Assembly (NCBI GenBank): GCA_016187945.1
Contig: JACPIT010000005.1
Span: 496,001-560,000 of the forward strand
Length of the DNA stretch: 64,000 nucleotides
Source: Opitutia bacterium
GTDB taxonomy: Bacteria; Verrucomicrobiota; Verrucomicrobiia; Opitutales; Opitutaceae
Reading direction: 5' to 3'
The position numbers and the translations under genes are program-made. This document shows positions 59,255 to 64,000 of this stretch, in pieces; within the stretch, counting starts at the first letter, position 1; each line of letters begins with the position of its first letter. The notes beneath the pieces were generated by a model that saw nothing but the letters and a program-made list of their open reading frames with translations, was not told the DNA's origin and made no database searches.

Positions 59255-60253
59255 ATGAAAGCCGTCCAAGTCGTCGCCATCAAAAAGCCGGTCGCGCTCG
59301 CCGACGTGCCTGCGCTCGTCGCGGCGCCCGGTTTCGCCGTCGTGCGGTTGAAAGCCGCGGCGTTGAATCATCGCGACGTGTTCATCCAGCAGGGACTCTA
59401 TCCCGGCATCAAGCTGCCGGTGACCCCCGGCTCGGACGGCGCCGGAATCGTGGCCTCGGTCGGCAGCGAGGCCGATGCGACGTGGATCGGGTGCGAGGTC
59501 ATCATCAACCCCGCGCTCGACTGGGGCGCCGACCCGCGTGCGCAAGGGCCGAGCTTTCGCATCCTCGGCATGCCCGACGCGGGGACGTTTGCCGAGGAGA
59601 TCGTCATCCCGGTGGCAAATCTCGCGCCGAAGCCCGCGCACCTCACTTGGGAGCAAGCGGCGGCGCTGCCGCTCGCCGGGTTGACGGCGTGGCGCGCGGT
59701 GTTCACGCGCGCGCAACTGCGCGCGGGGGAGCGCGTGCTCGTGACCGGCATCGGCGGCGGCGCGGCGCTCTTCGCGCTGCAATTCGCCCGCGCGGCCGGC
59801 GCGGAGGCGTGGGTGACGTCGAGTGCGCCGGAGAAGATCGCGCGCGCGCGGGCGCTCGGCGCGCGGGGCGGCGTGAATTACCGCGACGCGGACTGGAGCG
59901 AGCAGTTGTTAAAGGCGGCGGGCGGCGCGTTCGACGTGATCGTGGACAGTGCGGGCGGCGATGGTTTCACGAAGCTTGTCGATTGCGCGAAGCCCGGCGG
60001 GCGCATCGCGTTCTTCGGCGCGACGGCGGGGAATCCGAGCCTGTTCGAAATGCGGAAGTGCTTTTTCCGCCAAATCAACGTGCTCGGCACGACGATGGGC
60101 TCGCCAGTGGATTTCGCGGGCATGACCAACCTCGTGGCCGCGGCGAAAATCGTGCCGACGGTCGATCGGGTGTTCGCGCTCGCCGAAGCCGAGCAGGCGC
60201 TGCGGCACATGGAGGCGGCGGCGCAATTCGGGAAGATCGTGCTGAAGATATGA
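59255..60253 (+). CDS. Quinone oxidoreductase-like (MDR) enzyme
   Basis: This 332-residue protein belongs to the zinc-independent quinone oxidoreductase branch of medium-chain dehydrogenases. The N-terminal GroES-like domain includes VRLKAAALNHRDVFIQQGLY and TPGSDGAGIVASVG; the NAD(P)-binding motif is VLVTGIGGGAALFALQFARA. The usual structural zinc cysteines are absent. It should reduce an unsaturated carbonyl or quinone with NAD(P)H. The ATG at 59255 gives the family start MKAVQVV. Confidence 0.88.
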   Translation: MKAVQVVAIKKPVALADVPALVAAPGFAVVRLKAAALNHRDVFIQQGLYPGIKLPVTPGSDGAGIVASVGSEADATWIGCEVIINPALDWGADPRAQGPSFRILGMPDAGTFAEEIVIPVANLAPKPAHLTWEQAAALPLAGLTAWRAVFTRAQLRAGERVLVTGIGGGAALFALQFARAAGAEAWVTSSAPEKIARARALGARGGVNYRDADWSEQLLKAAGGAFDVIVDSAGGDGFTKLVDCAKPGGRIAFFGATAGNPSLFEMRKCFFRQINVLGTTMGSPVDFAGMTNLVAAAKIVPTVDRVFALAEAEQALRHMEAAAQFGKIVLKI

Positions 60254-60380
60254 GCCGGGCGCGGGCGGAGGATTTTTGCGCGGAACGCGCGGCTCGCCGC
60301 GAACGCGGAAGCGGGCATCCGAGCGACGCGTCGTATCGCGTCCCGGCTCGCCGGGCTTGGGCGGAGGCGCGCGGGGGTGG

Positions 60381-60421
60381 CAAAAACGACACGGCCGCCC
60401 GGGCGTGGCGGGCGGCCGTGG
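60381..60421 (-). terminator. Rho-independent terminator on the minus strand
   Basis: CACGGCCGCCC and GGGCGGCCGTG form an 11-base stem. Read on the minus strand, it is followed by TCGTTTTTGCC, and so serves the minus-strand gene ending at 60467. Confidence 0.82.
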
Positions 60422-60466
60422 AGGTCGCGGGGGCGCGGCGTATAGCTCGCCGCGCGGGCGCGCGAC

Positions 60467-61903
60467 TCAATGTTTCTGCGGGAGGTCGCGCACGATCGGG
60501 AACGTGTGGGTGCCGGGCGGGAGCGCCTGGGCCTTGAGGAGTTTCGGCTTCTTCGCGGCGGCGGTGTTCGGGCTTTGGGTGTAGGCGGCGGCGAAGAGGC
60601 CGCTCTCCTTCGGGGGCGCCCATTCGTAGAAGTTGGTGACGCCGATGGCGAGTTGCAGGCTGAAGTCGGCGGATTGCGCGCCGGGATCGAAGGGCGTGGC
60701 GCAGGGGAGGTTTTCGAACCAGCGCATCCAGGTCTTCGAGCCGACGGCGGGCGGGTTGGCTTGGAAGAGCGGGCTCATCGGGGAGAGCGCGGGATACTCG
60801 GCGGTCATGTGGCAGCTCAGGCAGGAGCTCTGCGGGTTGTCGACGGGGCCGTTCAGGCGGCCGTTCCAGCCGAGGTGCGTGGGCGGGAGCTGGCGGGTGT
60901 CGGCGTTGATGGAGGTTTCCTTCAGCTCGGGGTTGATGCGGGTGGCGACGGGGTTGGGGTTGGTGTAGGCGAGGCCGTTGTTCTTCGGGTCGTTGCCCCA
61001 CATGATGCCGACGGGCATGAGGTTTTTCCACGCCGGGCCCTGGCTGACGGCGCCGTTGTATTGGAACGTGCCGAAGAGCCAGCCGAGGGGCGCGCGGTCG
61101 TCGCGCACGGCGATGTCCATCTGGATGAGCGAGACGGTGCGGAGGGAGCGCGCGGTGTTGCCGAAGGTTTCCTGGATGTAGCCGGTCCATTGGACGGGGT
61201 TGACGAGGAAGGGCACTTCGGAGGCGGGCACGTCGACGAAGAGGAGTTTGCAGATGACGGTGCCCTCGGGGAAGCCGTGGGGTTTGGTCGTCCACGAGAG
61301 GTCGGGGTTCATGTGGTCGGCCCAGACTTTGCCGATGGTGTAGCCGCCGAAGCTGTTGAAGAAGCCGACGGCGTAGGTCTGGTAGTTGTCGCCGGGCGCG
61401 GGCACGCCTTGGGCGAGCGAGAGCTGCATGTTGGCGACGGGGGCTTCGCGCGTGAGGCCGTGGACGCCTTCGCGGCCGCTGGCGCCGTAGTGCTGCCAGG
61501 GGATGTGATACCACTTGCGCACGGGGTTGTTTTGCACCTGCCAGTCGGTCGCGAACTTGGCGGGATCGGCGGAGGTGTTGCCCTCGAAACAATAATCGCG
61601 GACGGCCATCATGTAGTCGCGCCACGCCTCGAAATCCGGGGAGAACGGCGCCGCCGGGAGCTTGGCGAAAAACGCCGGCACGTCGCTCTTCGCCGGCAAG
61701 TCCTTCGGGTAGTCCTGGCTGAGCTGGAAGACCGGACCGGTGTAACCCTCGGGCGACACCATGAAGCCGAAGTCCGGGAACGGGTCGGTGCTGGGGTTGG
61801 GTGCGGGCGTGGTTGCCTCGGCGGCGGCGAGGCGGCTGAGAATCCCGGCTGCCAGTAAGACGGCGAGGCCGAGACGCGGGAGCGTGGCGTGGGTATGGTT
61901 CAT
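60467..61903 (-). CDS. Exported protein with one c-type heme motif
   Basis: This 478-residue protein has a signal peptide (RLGLAVLLAAGILSRLAAAE) and a single c-heme site, CLSCHMTAEYP, near residue 365, so it should be a periplasmic cytochrome. Before it lie aromatic-rich segments (VRKWYHIPWQHYGASGREGV; PHGFPEGTVICKLLFVDVPA; PLGWLFGTFQYNG), which I do not recognise as a named enzyme. The gene stands alone with its own terminator. The nearby LuxR regulator on the same strand lies upstream (62081-62749). Confidence 0.8.
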   Translation of the reverse strand: MNHTHATLPRLGLAVLLAAGILSRLAAAEATTPAPNPSTDPFPDFGFMVSPEGYTGPVFQLSQDYPKDLPAKSDVPAFFAKLPAAPFSPDFEAWRDYMMAVRDYCFEGNTSADPAKFATDWQVQNNPVRKWYHIPWQHYGASGREGVHGLTREAPVANMQLSLAQGVPAPGDNYQTYAVGFFNSFGGYTIGKVWADHMNPDLSWTTKPHGFPEGTVICKLLFVDVPASEVPFLVNPVQWTGYIQETFGNTARSLRTVSLIQMDIAVRDDRAPLGWLFGTFQYNGAVSQGPAWKNLMPVGIMWGNDPKNNGLAYTNPNPVATRINPELKETSINADTRQLPPTHLGWNGRLNGPVDNPQSSCLSCHMTAEYPALSPMSPLFQANPPAVGSKTWMRWFENLPCATPFDPGAQSADFSLQLAIGVTNFYEWAPPKESGLFAAAYTQSPNTAAAKKPKLLKAQALPPGTHTFPIVRDLPQKH

Positions 61904-62080
61904 GGGCAGGGCGAAGGCGGGGAAAGCCTTCGGGGTCGTCGTGGTTGGCGTGGAAACCGGCCGGGGTGGCGCGGAGCGGAGCAGGACCGAAGCTCGCGCT
62001 GGCGAGCGAAACGCCTGCGCGCGCCGGCGATAAGCCGAGGCTTCGCGCCGAAAGGACGAGAAAGCGGACTTGACGCCGTT

Positions 62081-62749
62081 TCAGTGCAACGCCGCCGGTT
62101 GCGCTTCGCCGTGTCCGAACCCCGCGCGGATGGCCCAGTGGATCAACTGCGGCGTGCGATGGACGCCGACCTTCGCCATCGCGTGCTGGCGGTGCGATTT
62201 CACCGTGAGCGCGCTGAGGCCGAGCGCGCGGCCGATCTCCGCGTCGTCCCACCCGCGGGCGAAATACGGCATCAGCTCGAGTTCGCGCCCGGAGAGAATC
62301 TTGAAAAACGCCGACGGCTCGGCGCGCAACGCCGCCCACGCCCGCCGCACTTCCTCCGGAAAATACCGGCGGCCGGCCGCGAGCTCCGCGACCGCGGCGG
62401 CGAGGTGCGTCTTCACGTCGCCCGTTTTCCACAGGAAGCCATGCACGCGCTCGTCCCGCATGCGGAAGATCGCCACGGCATCGTTGCGGGAGGAGAGGAT
62501 CAGGATTTTCGGCGGCGCGGGCCGGAGCCGCGCCAGCGCGGCGATCGCCTCGAAGCCATCCATGTCCGGCAGCCGCAGGTCGATCAGCACGATCGTCGGC
62601 TGCAACAGCTCCGCCAGCGCCATGCCGCTCGCGCCGTCCGCCGCCGACTCCACGCGCTCCACCGCGGCAATCTCACGCAGCGCTGCGCCGCAAAATTCCC
62701 GCCAGAGCGGGTCGTCTTCGATTTGGAGAATAGACAAAGCCAGACGCAT
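62081..62749 (-). CDS. LuxR-type response regulator
   Basis: This 222-residue protein has an intact receiver (LSILQIEDDPLWREF acidic pair; phosphoacceptor in TIVLIDLRLPDMDGFE; Lys in HGFLWKTGDV) and a LuxR-type DNA-binding domain (LSGRELELMPYFARGWDDAE; LTVKSHRQHAMAKVGVHRTP). It is not close to the two regulators at 19207 and 26497. No kinase gene is adjacent. It lies 177 bases upstream of the c-heme protein gene on the same strand and might control it. Confidence 0.9.
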   Translation of the reverse strand: MRLALSILQIEDDPLWREFCGAALREIAAVERVESAADGASGMALAELLQPTIVLIDLRLPDMDGFEAIAALARLRPAPPKILILSSRNDAVAIFRMRDERVHGFLWKTGDVKTHLAAAVAELAAGRRYFPEEVRRAWAALRAEPSAFFKILSGRELELMPYFARGWDDAEIGRALGLSALTVKSHRQHAMAKVGVHRTPQLIHWAIRAGFGHGEAQPAALH

Positions 62750-62821
62750 CGTGTGTGGCCCGCGCGGGCAGTGTCGCGGGAGCCTCGCGCCCATTCAAGC
62801 GCAACCTCGGAGGCAAAAGGG

Positions 62822-63454
62822 TCACGGCCGGCCCCGATTTTGCAGCCAGACCCAGGCCGCGTGGACGAGCTGCGACGCCGCCTCGCCCAGGAAGACGAAA
62901 TACAGCGCGCCCGCCACGAACACGACATAGCCGAGCAGGATGGCGACGCCGTCCCGTTCGAGCAGCCCGCCGGCGAGCAGCAGGATCGCCCAGGCGGGGA
63001 AGCTGTTGGTGAACGGTATCGGCAACGGCAGCAGCAGCGCGATCGCCGCCATCAGGATGACCGCCGCGTGCAGCCGCAACAGCGACGGCGAACCGGTCGC
63101 GACCGTCCAACGCGGACGCAGGAATTTTTCCAAGAAACGGATGATGCGCTCCGCAACGCGAAACAGCTTCGCAAAAAACCCGGCCGGGAGCTGCTTGCGC
63201 TGGAGCCTTTTTGGCAGCCACGGGCGCTGGCCGAGCATGAGGCGAAACGCGATGAGCGCGATCGCGAGCCCGAACGGCGTCGACAACCCCGGCAGCGGAA
63301 TCGGCGTGAGAAACGGCAGCGCGAGCAGCAGCACCAGCAGCAGGTAGGCGCGGCCGCGCAGCACGTAGATCACCTCGCGCAACGTCAGCGGGCGATCCTC
63401 CGAGCGCGCGCGCAGCAGGCCGATTTCCTCAGAGAGTTTTTGCGGAGCGTGCAT
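62822..63454 (-). CDS. ExoD-family membrane protein
   Basis: This 210-residue inner-membrane protein matches the ExoD family (exopolysaccharide synthesis, ExoD): LTLREVIYVLRGRAYLLLVL, LPFLTPIPLPGLSTPFGLAI and LPLPIPFTNSFPAWAILLLA are the characteristic segments. The biochemical role of ExoD is not known; rhizobial mutants are affected in polysaccharide and alkaline tolerance. About five membrane segments are visible. The start is the ATG at 63454. Confidence 0.9.
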   Translation of the reverse strand: MHAPQKLSEEIGLLRARSEDRPLTLREVIYVLRGRAYLLLVLLLALPFLTPIPLPGLSTPFGLAIALIAFRLMLGQRPWLPKRLQRKQLPAGFFAKLFRVAERIIRFLEKFLRPRWTVATGSPSLLRLHAAVILMAAIALLLPLPIPFTNSFPAWAILLLAGGLLERDGVAILLGYVVFVAGALYFVFLGEAASQLVHAAWVWLQNRGRP

Positions 63455-63482
63455 GCGTTCAGCCGAGGCGAAAGGAGCAAGG

Positions 63483-63592
63483 TTGGGCCGGGTTCAGCCG
63501 GCCCAAAGCGTGCGCGCCTGCGCCTGTGCGTTTTTCCGCCGCGCCCGCATTGCGGGTGAATCGGGACCGGCTGAAGCCGGTCCTACGGGCGC
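63483..63592. repeat. Pair of palindromes with GGCCGG-CAGCC arms
   Basis: GGTTGGGCCGGGTTCAGCCG (near 63480-63505) and ACCGGCTGAAGCCGGTCCTA (near 63567-63587) lie in the gap between exoD and the queE stop. They belong to the CCGGCTTCAGCCGG family also seen near 14668. Confidence 0.75.
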
Positions 63593-63647
63593 GCGGCGTG
63601 CGCGGAGATTTCAGGTGGGCGCGCGTGCTCATCGGCGATGCCGGCGG

Positions 63648-64000
63648 TCAGGTGCCGCGTTTGTTGCCGTAGAGTTCGACGTGCAGCCGGTGCGCGTAGC
63701 GGTAGCCGCGGGCCTTGCACAGCTCGCTCAACCAGCCGGCGCGCGCGCGGAGCGTCTCGAGCGTCGTGCCCTCGGGCATGAGGAGAATCTTGTGTGGCGG
63801 CACGACGCAGAGCGTGTCGCGAAGGAGTTCCTCGATCTCCACCACGTCGGCCTCGGAGTTGACGACGAACTTCAACTGGTAATCGCCCGCCGCGATCCAC
63901 GCCGCGATCGTCTCCGGCTGGCGGCGGAGCGCCTCGTGTTTCTTGCGCCAGGCGTCGTCGAGCCGCGCGTCGGGCGCGGAGTGTGCGAGCTTCGGGCTGA
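63648..64000 (-). CDS. queE: 7-carboxy-7-deazaguanine synthase QueE, C-terminal fragment
   Basis: The 3' end of a gene that begins beyond the window; 116 codons and two extra bases are present. The read-out SPKLAHSAPDARLDDAWRKK, then YQLKFVVNSEADVVEIEELL, ILLMPEGTTLETLRAR and the C-terminal YRYAHRLHVELYGNKRGT fit QueE, the radical-SAM enzyme that makes the deazaguanine core for queuosine. The radical-SAM cluster lies outside the window. Confidence 0.9.
   Translation of the reverse strand, partial: SPKLAHSAPDARLDDAWRKKHEALRRQPETIAAWIAAGDYQLKFVVNSEADVVEIEELLRDTLCVVPPHKILLMPEGTTLETLRARAGWLSELCKARGYRYAHRLHVELYGNKRGT

Noticed and set aside
60075-62432. A 785-codon minus-strand frame
   Set aside because: It overlaps the c-heme gene and a regulator in another frame and has an Arg/Pro-rich shadow composition.
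1-64000. tRNA, rRNA or riboswitch genes
   Set aside because: I looked for cloverleaf ends, rRNA-conserved blocks and common riboswitch cores while reading and found none; a covariance-model search would be decisive.

Overview
The window is a high-GC, gene-dense bacterial chromosome segment with no plasmid, phage, rRNA or tRNA signature. A pyrophosphate-type phosphofructokinase, an ECF sigma factor paired with a small membrane protein, a CHASE2 adenylate cyclase next to a FecR-like protein, and very many palindromic intergenic repeats together suggest a verrucomicrobial genome, probably Opitutaceae. This placement is inferred from gene content, not from a marker gene.

Layout. 1-6651: sucrose use (end of a sucrose phosphorylase, fructokinase, AraC regulator, SUT-like transporter), with a REP-associated transposase (RAYT) and its REP repeats lodged in the locus, then a second MFS transporter. 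6809-9420: a type II restriction-modification cassette (Vsr, C5 methyltransferase, putative nuclease). 9512-12261: two translationally coupled secreted amidohydrolases, the second without its metal ligands. 12511-19851: beta-lactamase-like protein, MarC protein, TIGR01777 epimerase, RlmN, a large unknown protein and a LuxR regulator with a degenerate receiver. 20206-24995: DyP peroxidase, hybrid kinase and an unknown protein in one operon. 25092-30410: envelope protein, LuxR regulator, 5'-nucleotidase-like phosphoesterase, lytic transglycosylase. 30661-34950: MiaB with an overlapping upstream mini-ORF, four-helix-bundle protein, membrane protein, guanylate kinase, metallo-beta-lactamase-fold hydrolase. 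34965-40051: ECF sigma factor and membrane partner divergent from three tandem paralogous membrane-anchored proteins. 40112-47431: beta/gamma-crystallin-like protein, SerA, and an operon of CHASE2 cyclase, FecR-like protein and outer-membrane protein. 47805-52061: DUF5069, PpnP, PurB, PPi-PFK. 52334-64000: S9 peptidase, lipoate-ligase-like protein, RmlD-like reductase, hybrid kinase, TSUP permease, quinone-reductase-like enzyme, CxxCH protein, LuxR regulator, ExoD, and the end of QueE.

The most unusual feature is how palindromic repeats relate to genes. REP units of the family flanking the RAYT, and several unrelated palindromes, lie not only between genes but in frame inside coding sequences (second amidohydrolase, metallo-beta-lactamase-fold protein, rlmN, miaB, MFS transporter). 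They also supply the last codons and stop codons of others (sucrose phosphorylase, fructokinase, four-helix-bundle protein, RmlD-like reductase). This resembles the Rickettsia palindromic elements, but here the repeats sit near a plausible mobilising enzyme. A second notable feature is a 26-codon mini-ORF that imitates the start of MiaB and overlaps it by ATGA.

Coordinates were read by eye from the sequence. Functions rest on recognised motifs and gene context; no database search was made.
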